39,694 nucleotides of DNA from Gammaproteobacteria bacterium. Its GTDB lineage: Bacteria > Pseudomonadota > Gammaproteobacteria > Pseudomonadales > Azotimanducaceae. The stretch is taken from contig PBRQ01000017.1 in assembly GCA_002725995.1 (NCBI GenBank), forward strand, positions 1 through 39,694, in the 5' to 3' direction. Below are positions 24,290 through 32,477 of this stretch, one piece after another. A program made the position numbers and the translations under genes. The stretch's first letter is position 1; the number at the start of each line of letters is the position of its first letter. Below the pieces are notes generated by a model. It worked only from the letters and a program-made list of their open reading frames with translations. It was not told where the DNA came from and did not search any database.

Positions 24290-25393
24290 ATGGTCCAGGG
24301 AATAGCTGCTGTAGTAAGAGAGCCTGGTGGCAACTGGGTGATGGAGGAGGTGGAAGTTGAAGCACCACGGGCAGACGAAGTGCTGGTACGCAATGTCGCA
24401 AGCGGCATCTGCCATACCGATGTTGCGGTCCGTAACCAGGACGTAAAATTGCCCTTATCCATGGTGCTTGGACATGAGGGTTCTGGAATAGTTGAATCCG
24501 TTGGCTCTGGCGTCACGCATGTAAAAATTGGTGATCATGTTGTGCTTAGTGGTGACTCCTGTGGTCATTGTCGCCCCTGCCATGAAGGGTTACCCAGCTA
24601 CTGTGATGACTTTGTCCAGCGAAACCTATCTGGTGAGCGCATGGATGGCACATCGCCCCTGTCCCAGAATGGAGCACCACTGCCTGGCAGATTCAACGGA
24701 CAATCATCTTTCGCCACCTACTCCCTGGTACCCGTTCGGACCGCAATAAAGATTGAAAAGGATCTTCCCCTGGAATTGATGGGTCCACTTGGTTGTGGGT
24801 TAACCACTGGCGTGGGCACTGTGATGAATGCGCTAAAGCCTCCTGCTGGCTCGTCCGTCGCCGTGTTCGGCGTGGGTACCGTTGGCCTGTCTGCGATCAT
24901 GGGTGCTCGGCTCTGTGGTTGTGCCTGCATTGTTGCAGTCGATGTGAAACCTGCTAGGCTGGATATGGCGCTCGAGTTGGGGGCGACCCACTGTATAGAT
25001 GGTAGCAATGCCAATGTCGTTAAAGAGATTCATGCCATTACCAAACGGGGGGCAGATTTCTCGGTGGAATGTTCAGGCGTACCCATCGCCGTTCGCAACG
25101 CTGTAGACTGTCTAGCGCGACCCGGTTGGGCGGCCCAGGTAGGAGCAACACCCGGGGGTATTGAAATCCCCTTTAGTATGGACTACATGGGCTTTGGCAG
25201 GGGAATAAAGGGTGTCGTTCTGGGGGATGCCGCAACCCAGACCTTTGTGCCATACCTGGCAGGTTTGTATCGAGACGGCCGCTTGCCCTACGACAAATTT
25301 GTCAAATATTATGACTTTGATGACATTAATCAGGCTGTGCATGATTCCGCTGTCACCGGTGAGGTCATCAAGCCGATTCTGAAAATGCCGTAG
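24290..25393 (+). CDS. Zinc-dependent alcohol dehydrogenase (class III/aryl-alcohol type)
   Basis: This 367-residue medium-chain dehydrogenase shows the catalytic-zinc residues in ASGICHTDVAV and LGHEGSGIVESVGSGV, and the structural-zinc cysteines in CGHCRPCHEGLPSYC. The GPLGCGLTTGVGTVMNA segment supplies the third catalytic-zinc Cys. SVAVFGVGTVGLSAIMGA is the NAD-binding turn, followed by VAVDVKPARL whose Asp favours NAD over NADP. This layout matches aryl/allyl alcohol dehydrogenases such as XylB or geraniol dehydrogenase. GGGAGGTGAGAAG is a strong ribosome-binding site. It probably oxidises an alcohol made by the monooxygenases or hydroxylases nearby. Confidence 0.92.
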   Translation: MVQGIAAVVREPGGNWVMEEVEVEAPRADEVLVRNVASGICHTDVAVRNQDVKLPLSMVLGHEGSGIVESVGSGVTHVKIGDHVVLSGDSCGHCRPCHEGLPSYCDDFVQRNLSGERMDGTSPLSQNGAPLPGRFNGQSSFATYSLVPVRTAIKIEKDLPLELMGPLGCGLTTGVGTVMNALKPPAGSSVAVFGVGTVGLSAIMGARLCGCACIVAVDVKPARLDMALELGATHCIDGSNANVVKEIHAITKRGADFSVECSGVPIAVRNAVDCLARPGWAAQVGATPGGIEIPFSMDYMGFGRGIKGVVLGDAATQTFVPYLAGLYRDGRLPYDKFVKYYDFDDINQAVHDSAVTGEVIKPILKMP

Positions 25394-25480
25394 GAGAGCG
25401 AATACTTTCACTACCCTATCAAACTGCTGAACCCATCAATTCGCTGGCATCTGCTTTGAAGGTTTCCATCATGGACAGCA

Positions 25481-25736
25481 ATGAGAAACGTCATGCCGAC
25501 CCGATATAAGTTGAACTTCACGATTTATCTTTTTCTGCTGACTGTCCAGGTGTCGGTTTCAGCTTCAGAACCCACAAGCAAGGAAGCTGATCAGTTTGTC
25601 GCCAAGGCCGAGAAGAACTTCATGCATTATGGTTACCGGCACTGATCGCATGGATGCGGGACCAATACTGGCCTACTTCGCACCACTTAAAGATTGGCTG
25701 AATGAGCAGAATCAGGAGCGGGAATGCGGGTGGTAG
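25481..25736 (+). pseudogene. Collapsed M2 (ACE-like) peptidase: both ends joined, middle deleted
   Basis: An ATG at 25481 opens 54 codons with a signal-peptide-like stretch (TIYLFLLTVQVSVSAS) and then PTSKEADQFVAKAEKNF, which matches the mature start of bacterial peptidyl-dipeptidases of family M2. A TGA follows at 25643-25645. In another frame the same stretch reads VTGTDRMDAGPILAYFAPLK then DWLNEQNQERECGW and TAG at 25734-25736, which matches the extreme C-terminus of the same family. The join lies near 25630. About 500 residues including the HExxH zinc site are missing. The surrounding bases 25394-25480 and 25737-25859 hold nothing else recognised. Confidence 0.7.
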
Positions 25737-25859
25737 AGGAGGCAAGCATGCTGCCTGCCATCCTCACCACATTTTCTGTCCTGCCGTCACTACACACAGG
25801 CGTAGAACCAGGGAACTGAACTTGCTTACTGCTTGTTCAAACCTGCCTCTAAGGTAGCG

Positions 25860-26219
25860 TTATGGTGAAGGTACGTGGCTCACTTCACTGATGAAGGAGT
25901 AAAAGCCTGCCGAAATAACTTCACAGCTCGGGTGCTGTAAGACACGGCCTTCCCCTGCCTTAACACCCAGATTATCCATCACCGCCTTGTTCAGCGCTTC
26001 AGCATCATCTGTATCGACCTCATAAATTGCCAGGAAATCGCTCGGCTCACCGTTACCCGCACCTGCCAGTGATCCAACCAAACGATAGCGTGAAGCCCCG
26101 GTGAAGTGCTCTGACTCCACCACGTCGGGAAAGTGATGAAAACTGTACCATTCATTGAATTCTTTGATCTGTTCCGGATCAGTGCAACGTGCCTGGACTA
26201 CCATAAGTGCTCGGGTCAT
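25860..26219 (-). CDS. EthD-like dimeric alpha/beta-barrel protein
   Basis: This 119-residue protein has the ferredoxin-like fold of the EthD group: it starts ALMVVQARC, has EFNEWYSFHHFPDVVESEHFTGASRYRLVG with the conserved WY-xxHxPD pattern, then FLAIYEVDTDDAEALNKAV. EthD-type proteins accompany oxygenases or degrade reactive intermediates. The start is set at the ATG at 26219 because GAGGAG stands 7-8 bases upstream, which makes the extra nine residues to 26246 unlikely. It lies downstream of the AttH-like gene on the same strand. Confidence 0.8.
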   Translation of the reverse strand: MTRALMVVQARCTDPEQIKEFNEWYSFHHFPDVVESEHFTGASRYRLVGSLAGAGNGEPSDFLAIYEVDTDDAEALNKAVMDNLGVKAGEGRVLQHPSCEVISAGFYSFISEVSHVPSP

Positions 26220-26325
26220 ACGGGTCTCCTCTATGAAAGTTGGCATAGTATCGGACCTCCCTCAGCGTATGTAAACCCAAAAATAGTCAGGCCTGATACA
26301 GGAAACCTCTAGTCGTAATTCAGTG

Positions 26326-26354
26326 ACACCCCTATTGAATTCCGTCAGGGGTGT
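26326..26354. repeat. Inverted repeat ACACCCCT-N13-AGGGGTGT
   Basis: Two perfect 8-base arms (26326-26333 and 26347-26354) lie between the AttH-like gene and the EthD-like gene. On the minus strand the hairpin follows the stop of the AttH-like gene, but the T-run lies before it rather than after it, so a standard intrinsic terminator is not supported. It could be an operator for the EthD-like gene or an mRNA-end hairpin. Confidence 0.4.
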
Positions 26355-26370
26355 GACAAAAACTGCGCGT

Positions 26371-27594
26371 CTAAACTGCTTTGATGCCCTGATATTCCTC
26401 ATTGAAAACGATCTCGATCAAACCAAAACCCACATCATTGGGGTCATCCAGATTGATCAGCCTACCGTAGAGTTCCGCGAAATGACCACCCGGCCTCTGT
26501 TTAATCTCGGTCGTGCCTGTCTCATCGAATACCTTAACCGGGTGACTAATATTCCAGACTTCACCCTCGAGAACTTCATCACCCCGGTATACACCACGAC
26601 CCAACTTGTCATTCCAGCCGCCCCAGTAACCGCCGCCTTGCATATATACGGGTTTACTGATGATGTCGATTTTGAACCGGTCAACCTTGCCGTCAGGTCT
26701 AGTAAAATGGATCTCCGCTCCCTTCATGCGAGGCAAGTTGTCCTCCCACTCTGTACTGATGACCTCAACATCTTTATAGGCCCAGCCTTCCTTCCCCGAG
26801 TCATAAGAATAATCAATGCGACTGTGGATCGTACCCAGCTCATGGATGTTTCCGCCGGTACCCGTTGCCAGATGACTGCCATCATTATGGTGGCGAAAGG
26901 CGTAGTACATGGAGCGATCCGGGAAGCGAATTAGGGACCAGTGCCTGGCACCGGGATCTCCCCAGTAGGAACGCCGAGGTCCGACCCTGGGGGCTGCAAA
27001 GGGATTGGGCTTTTCACCCCATCCAGTATCACCAAGGCCCCAGGAATGGTCTTTGGCGCCAACCCAGCCATCCTCGACTTTGAAGTTATACTCCCGCGGG
27101 CCTATCTTGAGGTAACCAGACAAATTACCCAGTTGCACGATATTGGATCTTTCTCCAGCCAGCCGGCCATCCGCCCAACTGCGCAGACCTGGCGCCTCAT
27201 CGTAAGGTGGGGCAGCACTCTCCCAGAGAATATCGAACTCAACTTGGTGAGGGTTCTCGTCCAGTCCGAGCTTTAGAGTACGGTGACCACGGATAATGTC
27301 CATTGAGAAGGGACCCACACGGAGATCATCAATGTTGGGCCTTAGTCGTCGGGTTGCACGAACGTTGTACTGTTTGCCGTCGACGGTTGCTGCTATGACA
27401 TAGGCATCGATAACGTTTGTGTTGTGATAGAGGCGCAGGGCAGTAATCAGATTAACCTCACCATTCGGATCGCCAACGCAGTGCCAGTAGCCATCACTCC
27501 ACCCGGGGGCGGCATTCGTCACCATGTCGAATGTGTCTATTGTCTGATGCCTGGGCCATTCATCCAGTTCTGTTATTACGCGTCTTGATGGCAT
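26371..27594 (-). CDS. AttH/CrtC-like (DUF7064/7065-type) beta-barrel protein
   Basis: This 407-residue protein has no signal peptide and is rich in aromatic residues. The most telling motif is GWVGAKDHSWGLGDTGWG (about residues 185-202), because a DHSWG phrase is typical of the AttH/carotenoid-hydratase-like double lipocalin fold and of related uncharacterised proteins often found near steroid or terpenoid genes. RHWSLIRFPDRSMYYAFRHH and GRLINLDDPNDVGFGLIEI are further strands. A direct enzymatic role is not established. AGGAG precedes the ATG. It is divergent from the molybdoenzyme operon, across a 189-base region that carries an FNR box. Confidence 0.72.
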   Translation of the reverse strand: MPSRRVITELDEWPRHQTIDTFDMVTNAAPGWSDGYWHCVGDPNGEVNLITALRLYHNTNVIDAYVIAATVDGKQYNVRATRRLRPNIDDLRVGPFSMDIIRGHRTLKLGLDENPHQVEFDILWESAAPPYDEAPGLRSWADGRLAGERSNIVQLGNLSGYLKIGPREYNFKVEDGWVGAKDHSWGLGDTGWGEKPNPFAAPRVGPRRSYWGDPGARHWSLIRFPDRSMYYAFRHHNDGSHLATGTGGNIHELGTIHSRIDYSYDSGKEGWAYKDVEVISTEWEDNLPRMKGAEIHFTRPDGKVDRFKIDIISKPVYMQGGGYWGGWNDKLGRGVYRGDEVLEGEVWNISHPVKVFDETGTTEIKQRPGGHFAELYGRLINLDDPNDVGFGLIEIVFNEEYQGIKAV

Positions 27595-27617
27595 GCGGAT
27601 CTCCTACCGTCGGTGAT

Positions 27618-27632
27618 ACCATTTAATATGGT
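27618..27632. repeat. Palindrome ACCATTTAATATGGT in the divergent promoter region
   Basis: The arms ACCAT and ATGGT are perfect and are separated by five bases. The element lies 24 bases upstream of the AttH-like start codon and so could be an operator or lie near its -10 region. No known regulator could be assigned. Confidence 0.3.
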
Positions 27633-27708
27633 TTGTTGAAAGCAAAGGATAACCCATGTCCCCTGGGCTGGTCATTATCGCCACTCGCCTAGGCTAATGG
27701 GGTATTAG

Positions 27709-27722
27709 TTGATACACATCAA
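27709..27722. promoter_or_regulatory. Perfect FNR/Anr box
   Basis: TTGATACACATCAA matches the FNR consensus TTGAT-N4-ATCAA at all ten fixed positions. Its centre is at 27715.5. A TATTCT at 27745-27750 is a good -10 box and predicts a start of transcription near 27757, which places the box centre at -41.5, the usual class II activator position. The first gene of the molybdoenzyme operon begins at 27784. Activation under oxygen limitation is therefore likely, and the divergent AttH-like gene may be affected too. Confidence 0.75.
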
Positions 27723-27744
27723 GTAACATGCCGCAGTTTGAAAA

Positions 27745-27750
27745 TATTCT
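27745..27750 (+). promoter_or_regulatory. Predicted -10 box of the molybdoenzyme operon
   Basis: TATTCT lies 22 bases after the FNR box and 33 bases before the start codon. The distance to the box fits an FNR-activated promoter in which the box replaces the -35 element. It is predicted from spacing only. Confidence 0.45.
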
Positions 27751-27783
27751 CGCACTATTCTCTTGCACAAGCGGTGACTAATT

Positions 27784-28818
27784 ATGCGTCCAAATGAAAA
27801 CCAGCTAGGCATGGTGATGGATCTCAACAAATGCATTGGCTGTCATACTTGCACCATAGCGTGCAAACGGTTGTGGACCCGTGGTGAGGGCATGGAGCAC
27901 ATGTGGTGGAATACTGTAAACACCCAACCAGGGAAAGGAACCCCCAAGGACTGGGAGAAGATGGGCGGCGGCTTTAAGGATGGCACTGCACAACCGGGAC
28001 ACCTGCCAACCAAAGAAGAATTTGGCGAAGCCTGGGAGTTCAACTCCAAGGAGCTCTTTTTCGAAGGCAAGGGCATGAAAGGGAAACTTGAAATCAAGGG
28101 AGATCAACCTGATTGGGGTCCCAACTGGGATGAAGATCAAGGCGGAGGAGAGTACCCGGACAACTACTACTTTTATCTGCCCCGCATATGTAACCACTGC
28201 TCTGACCCTGCCTGTTTAGCGGCTTGCCCACGAAAAGCCATAGAGAAAAACAGAGAAAACGGCATCGTCACCATCAATGCGGACCGTTGCCGAGGCTACC
28301 GCTTCTGTATGTCAGCCTGCCCTTACAAAAAAATCTACATGAACCAACAGGCTGGAATTGCTGAAAAGTGCATCTTCTGTTTTCCTCGTGTGGAAAAGGG
28401 TGTTGCACCCGCATGCGCACGACAATGCCCAGGACGAGTCCGCTTTGTCGGTTATACCAATGATATGGATGCACCCATCGGCAAACTGATCCACGAGTGG
28501 AAAGTAGCACTACCACTGCACCCAGAATATGGCACCAGCCCAAATGTTTTTTATGTGCCTCCGCTGGCCCCGGCGCTGCTGAACAAAGATGGCAAACCCG
28601 ATGCGAAGAAATCTCGTATCCCTGACGACTACCTGGTGTCGCTCTTCGGACCCGATGTCCTGGACGCCCTGGAAACCCTAAAAAGTGAAAGGGACAAACG
28701 CAAGGATACAGGTGAGTCCGAGTTGATGGATCTACTGATTGCCTACAACTGGAAAGACATGTTCGGAGGATTCGATCGTGATCCTGAAACCATCGAGTGG
28801 GTCAAGGATCCGGTGTAA
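27784..28818 (+). CDS. Type II DMSO-reductase family iron-sulfur (beta) subunit
   Basis: This 344-residue electron-transfer subunit carries four cysteine groups: MDLNKCIGCHTCTIACK, ICNHCSDPACLAACP, DRCRGYRFCMSACP, and KCIFC with ACARQCP. They should bind three [4Fe-4S] and one [3Fe-4S] cluster; the tyrosine in CRGYRFC is at the position that converts the last site to [3Fe-4S] in this class. The insertion with MEHMWWNTVNTQPGKG and DWEKMGGG is shared with ethylbenzene dehydrogenase, dimethylsulfide dehydrogenase and chlorate/selenate reductase beta subunits. The length fits EbdB (about 350). It lacks its own signal and would be exported together with the Tat-bearing alpha subunit encoded next. 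It is the first gene of the operon, which is unusual. Confidence 0.92.
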   Translation: MRPNENQLGMVMDLNKCIGCHTCTIACKRLWTRGEGMEHMWWNTVNTQPGKGTPKDWEKMGGGFKDGTAQPGHLPTKEEFGEAWEFNSKELFFEGKGMKGKLEIKGDQPDWGPNWDEDQGGGEYPDNYYFYLPRICNHCSDPACLAACPRKAIEKNRENGIVTINADRCRGYRFCMSACPYKKIYMNQQAGIAEKCIFCFPRVEKGVAPACARQCPGRVRFVGYTNDMDAPIGKLIHEWKVALPLHPEYGTSPNVFYVPPLAPALLNKDGKPDAKKSRIPDDYLVSLFGPDVLDALETLKSERDKRKDTGESELMDLLIAYNWKDMFGGFDRDPETIEWVKDPV

Positions 28819-28837
28819 ACCGGCAGGGAGAAGCACA

Positions 28838-31741
28838 ATGAGTAAAAAAGAAAGCGGAGTAAGTCGTCGAAAATTCCTGCAGTTCTCAGGCATGGGTAGC
28901 GCAGCGCTACAGCTGCCTGTCGGTCTGAATATTCTCACCATGAGTGAATCACTGGCCGCTGCTGCCGAAAATGGATTCGCGACTTCCATTGCCGCCTATG
29001 GTGACTGGCGTGACATATACCAGGAACGGTGGCGCTGGGATAAAGTGGTTAAATCCAGTCACTTTGTTAACTGTTGGTATCAGGCCCACTGTGCCTGGAA
29101 TGTGTACGTCAAGGATGGCCTGGTGTGGCGGGAAGAGCAGGTAGGCACCTACGAAGCGACCAACCCGGATGTACCGGATGCCAACCCGCGGGGCTGCCAG
29201 AAGGGCGCTTGTTACAGTGAGAAAATGTATGACCCATCACGGCTCAAGTACCCACTAAAGCGGGTCGGTGAAAGGGGATCAGGGCGGTGGCAGCGCATAT
29301 CATGGGATGAGGCGCTCACTGAGATAGCCGAATCCTATGTGGATATCATGATCAATGAAGGCACTGATCGTAATATCCTAGAGCTGGGACCACTCTTCAC
29401 CATGGGCACTATGGCTGCCGCTACTGGCCAACTGTCGGCCCTCACTGATGCCACGTCACTGGACATGAACACAGAGATTGGTGACGGCCACCGTGGTGCG
29501 CTGGAAACCTTCGGCAAGATCGTTTTCGAACGGTCTGCCGATGACTACTTTCATTCCGATCTCATCTTCATCTGGGGGGGCAACCCGGTTTATACCCAGA
29601 TACCCAACATCCATTTCATGCTGGAAGCAAAGTACAACGGGGCTACTATCGTTGTGATAGCACCAGACTATAGCCCATCCGCCATCAAGGGGGATATCTT
29701 CGCCAGGATTAACCCAGGCTCCGATGCGGCACTTGCACTGGGCATGGCTCATGTGATTATTAACGAGTCCCTCTACGACGAAGCATTTCTGCTTGAGCAA
29801 ACTGACATGCCACTGCTGGTGCGCGAGGACAACGCACAATTCCTCAGATCAAAGGACCTTGAAGACGGTGCGATAGAAGTAAAGTCGGGCGCCTTTGATG
29901 AATTTTATGTTGTCGATCAGCGCGGAGAGCTGACCAAAGTGCCGAAGACCTCACTTGCACTGGGAGAACTCAAGCCGGATATAAAAGCCAGCAAACAGAT
30001 TCAACTGAAAGATGGCACAAGTGTGCAGGTTCGGACCGTATTTACGCTCCTGCAGAACAAGGTCAGTGAGTATGCGCCGGACAAGGCCTCCGAAATTTGT
30101 GGTACACCTGCCAACCAGATCATTGATCTGGCAAGGCTCATGGCCTCTGCAAAATCAGCCTGTATGACGACCACCAGCAATATTGGCAAGTACTACCATG
30201 GCAACTTGATGGAACGAGCCCAGGCTCTGGTCTTTGCCTTGTGTGGTCAATACGGAAAGAAAGGCAGCGGCTTCGTTGCCTTTCCTTTCCTGAATTTTGA
30301 AGGTGCGTCCAATGTCGTCATGTCATCCATAGATCCCACCGGACAGCTTCGACAGCAAATGGCAGCAGGTGTGCAACAACTCACGGCTGCGGGTTTTACC
30401 AAAGAAATGATTGCCTATGAGATGACCCGCATACGGGATGAAAGCGGTACCGCAACACAAGTCCATGGCAGCATGTTCTGGTACGCCCATGGTGGCCTGC
30501 TGGAAAGTAATGAAAGGATGCATGAATGGGACCCGCACCTCAACAGGCCTGTTAAGGAAGTATTCGAACAATCCCTGAAGGAGGGCTGGCAGCATGTATG
30601 GCCGAAACCCGGCAATGATCCACGGTTGATGATCAGTATCGGCAGCAATCCACTGCGACGAATACGCTCTTACCCAAAATTACTGAAACACCTGTGGCCT
30701 AAGCTGCGCACTATCGTTGATCTTGATTCAAGGCTGACCTCAACGGGCATGATGTCCGATTATGTGCTGCCTGTTTCTGCCTGGTATGAACGGGATGAGG
30801 TGAAGTGGGTCACGCCCCTGATGCCCCATATGCATGGCGGGGAAAAAGCAACAACCTACTACGAATCGAAATCAGACTGGGAGATCATGTCCCGTCTGGT
30901 TGAAGCCATTGAAAAGGAGGCAAAAGCCAAGGGTTACACCACCTTCAAGGACAGGGCAGGTCGTGAAAGACCCTTTGAAGGTATCTATACAGTAATGAGC
31001 GGTTTTGGCAAATATCCCCACGATGGTGATGCCAAGCTGGCAGCGGATATCATTGCCGAGAGTGACAACCTTGAGGGTAACTGGGAAGACATCAAGAAGA
31101 AGGGATTTATTCCTTTCAGCGGGACTGGCGACGGCGCCCTGTCAATTGGTAATCAAACGGAATTCAAGAAGGGTGAGACCATTACCCCACTCACCAATCA
31201 TGTATTCAAGAAAGTTCCATATCCAACACTAACGCGACGCATGCAATTCTATATAGACCAGGAGCTCTACCTGGAGTTTGATGAGCAGTTGCCCACGCAC
31301 AAGGATTCGCCAAAGGTTGGTGGCAACTATCCCTTACAGATTACCGGTGGACATGCCCGCTGGAGCATTCACTCGGCCTGGCGTGATTCGCGCCTGATGC
31401 TCAGGCAGCAGCGCGGGGAACCGCTGATCCATATGAATACCGATGATGCCAAACAGCGCGGTATCAAGGACGGCGACCAGGTGCGGGTTTTTAATGACCT
31501 GGATGAATTTCAGATCATGGCCAAGGTATCTCCTGGCATAAAGCCAAACCAGACTATCATTTATCACGCATGGGAAAATTTTCAATTCAAAAATGGCCGG
31601 GGGTTTCAAAATCTGATGCCGGCACCACTGAACCCAGTAGAGTTGGCTGGTGGACAATTTCACTTGCGACCCACCAACATAATGGCAGCACCCAGCCATT
31701 TTGACCGGGATACGAGGGTCGAAGTAGAACCAGTTTCATAA
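28838..31741 (+). CDS. Type II DMSO-reductase family molybdopterin (alpha) subunit, ethylbenzene/steroid-C25-dehydrogenase-like
   Basis: This 967-residue catalytic subunit has a Tat signal, VSRRKFLQF, followed by a hydrophobic stretch ending near ESLAAA. The N-terminal cluster ligands are His75, Cys79, Cys85 and Cys120 (SHFVNCWYQAHC and RGCQKGAC). DMNTEIGDGHRG supplies Asp216, the probable molybdenum ligand of this class. Lys451 in IGKYYHGN falls close to the active-site lysine recalled as Lys450 of ethylbenzene dehydrogenase. The length is nearer to EbdA and steroid C25 dehydrogenase (about 970) than to nitrate, chlorate or selenate reductases. It should hydroxylate an activated or tertiary C-H bond with water in the periplasm. 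The ATG at 28838 follows GGGAG; the open frame upstream from 28739 is inside the beta gene. Confidence 0.88.
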   Translation: MSKKESGVSRRKFLQFSGMGSAALQLPVGLNILTMSESLAAAAENGFATSIAAYGDWRDIYQERWRWDKVVKSSHFVNCWYQAHCAWNVYVKDGLVWREEQVGTYEATNPDVPDANPRGCQKGACYSEKMYDPSRLKYPLKRVGERGSGRWQRISWDEALTEIAESYVDIMINEGTDRNILELGPLFTMGTMAAATGQLSALTDATSLDMNTEIGDGHRGALETFGKIVFERSADDYFHSDLIFIWGGNPVYTQIPNIHFMLEAKYNGATIVVIAPDYSPSAIKGDIFARINPGSDAALALGMAHVIINESLYDEAFLLEQTDMPLLVREDNAQFLRSKDLEDGAIEVKSGAFDEFYVVDQRGELTKVPKTSLALGELKPDIKASKQIQLKDGTSVQVRTVFTLLQNKVSEYAPDKASEICGTPANQIIDLARLMASAKSACMTTTSNIGKYYHGNLMERAQALVFALCGQYGKKGSGFVAFPFLNFEGASNVVMSSIDPTGQLRQQMAAGVQQLTAAGFTKEMIAYEMTRIRDESGTATQVHGSMFWYAHGGLLESNERMHEWDPHLNRPVKEVFEQSLKEGWQHVWPKPGNDPRLMISIGSNPLRRIRSYPKLLKHLWPKLRTIVDLDSRLTSTGMMSDYVLPVSAWYERDEVKWVTPLMPHMHGGEKATTYYESKSDWEIMSRLVEAIEKEAKAKGYTTFKDRAGRERPFEGIYTVMSGFGKYPHDGDAKLAADIIAESDNLEGNWEDIKKKGFIPFSGTGDGALSIGNQTEFKKGETITPLTNHVFKKVPYPTLTRRMQFYIDQELYLEFDEQLPTHKDSPKVGGNYPLQITGGHARWSIHSAWRDSRLMLRQQRGEPLIHMNTDDAKQRGIKDGDQVRVFNDLDEFQIMAKVSPGIKPNQTIIYHAWENFQFKNGRGFQNLMPAPLNPVELAGGQFHLRPTNIMAAPSHFDRDTRVEVEPVS

Positions 31742-31766
31742 AGTTGTACTGGAGGACCAAAAGTTA

Positions 31767-32471
31767 ATGGCAGGAATAGAGAAAGTGCTTGATCTGGAAT
31801 TCAGTGCCACAAGACCGGCCAGCCTTGTCGCAGAACGAAGCTTCGTTTACGGCACCCTGGCTGCCTGTCTCCAGTATCCTGATGAGATTCTCATCGAGTC
31901 CATCAATTCCGGCACATTGCTGAAAGGACTGAAAAGTATTTTTGATTTTGAAAAGGACCTCGCACTCACTAAAGATGAGGCAGCAGGATTGTCGGCAAAG
32001 ATAACCTTCGAAACACTGAAATCTGAATACTGCCAGTTGTTTGAAGTGACGACTCCACAGGGTGCTATCTGCAATATGTTTGCTGGGCTTCACTATGGTG
32101 ATCGTATGCAGGTGATGGAAGAACACATCAGGTTCTACAATTTCTTCGACCTGCACATGCCAGAAACCATAGAGGAATTACCTGATCATCTGAGCACCGA
32201 ACTAGAATTTCTCCGCTTTCTTTCCACCCAGGAAGCCTACGCAATTGAAAATGATCAACCCGTTCTCTCACTACAAAAAGCACAGCGCGATTTTATTTCA
32301 CGTCATGTGTTGCACTGGATAGACTCGCTTGAAGAATCCGTGGAAGATTACGCCCAGGAGCCCTTTTACCTGAGCCTTATTAAGCTGACCAAGGCAGTTC
32401 TGACCAGTGAATTTACCAGAGTAAACGAGACACAGGACGCTTCAACCATACCGAGTCTGAACCTGGACTGA
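31767..32471 (+). CDS. TorD/DmsD-family chaperone of the molybdoenzyme
   Basis: This 234-residue protein is all-helical in appearance. It has ERSFVYGTLAACLQYPDE near the start, LKSEYCQLFEVTTPQGAICNMFAGLHYGDRMQVMEEHIRFYNFFDLHMPE in the middle (about residues 90-140, cited as separate family motifs YCQLF and MEE-xx-FY) and ELPDHLSTELEFLRFL, the signature H-x-x-x-E-L-x-F-L of redox-enzyme chaperones. It should bind the Tat signal of the alpha subunit and hold it until the cofactor is inserted. GGAGG precedes the ATG 11 bases away, and the gene is 25 bases after the alpha gene. It corresponds to the delta subunit of EbdABCD-type operons. Confidence 0.88.
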   Translation: MAGIEKVLDLEFSATRPASLVAERSFVYGTLAACLQYPDEILIESINSGTLLKGLKSIFDFEKDLALTKDEAAGLSAKITFETLKSEYCQLFEVTTPQGAICNMFAGLHYGDRMQVMEEHIRFYNFFDLHMPETIEELPDHLSTELEFLRFLSTQEAYAIENDQPVLSLQKAQRDFISRHVLHWIDSLEESVEDYAQEPFYLSLIKLTKAVLTSEFTRVNETQDASTIPSLNLD

Positions 32472-32477
32472 GGATTT

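Noticed and set aside
28739-28837. Upstream extension of the alpha-subunit gene
   Set aside because: The open frame lies inside the beta-subunit gene and would place 33 residues before the Tat motif. The ATG at 28838 has a good ribosome-binding site.
28838-31741. Respiratory nitrate reductase NarG
   Set aside because: The protein is about 270 residues shorter than NarG, has a Tat signal, and its beta subunit has the type II insertion; there is no NarI or NarJ-like gene order.
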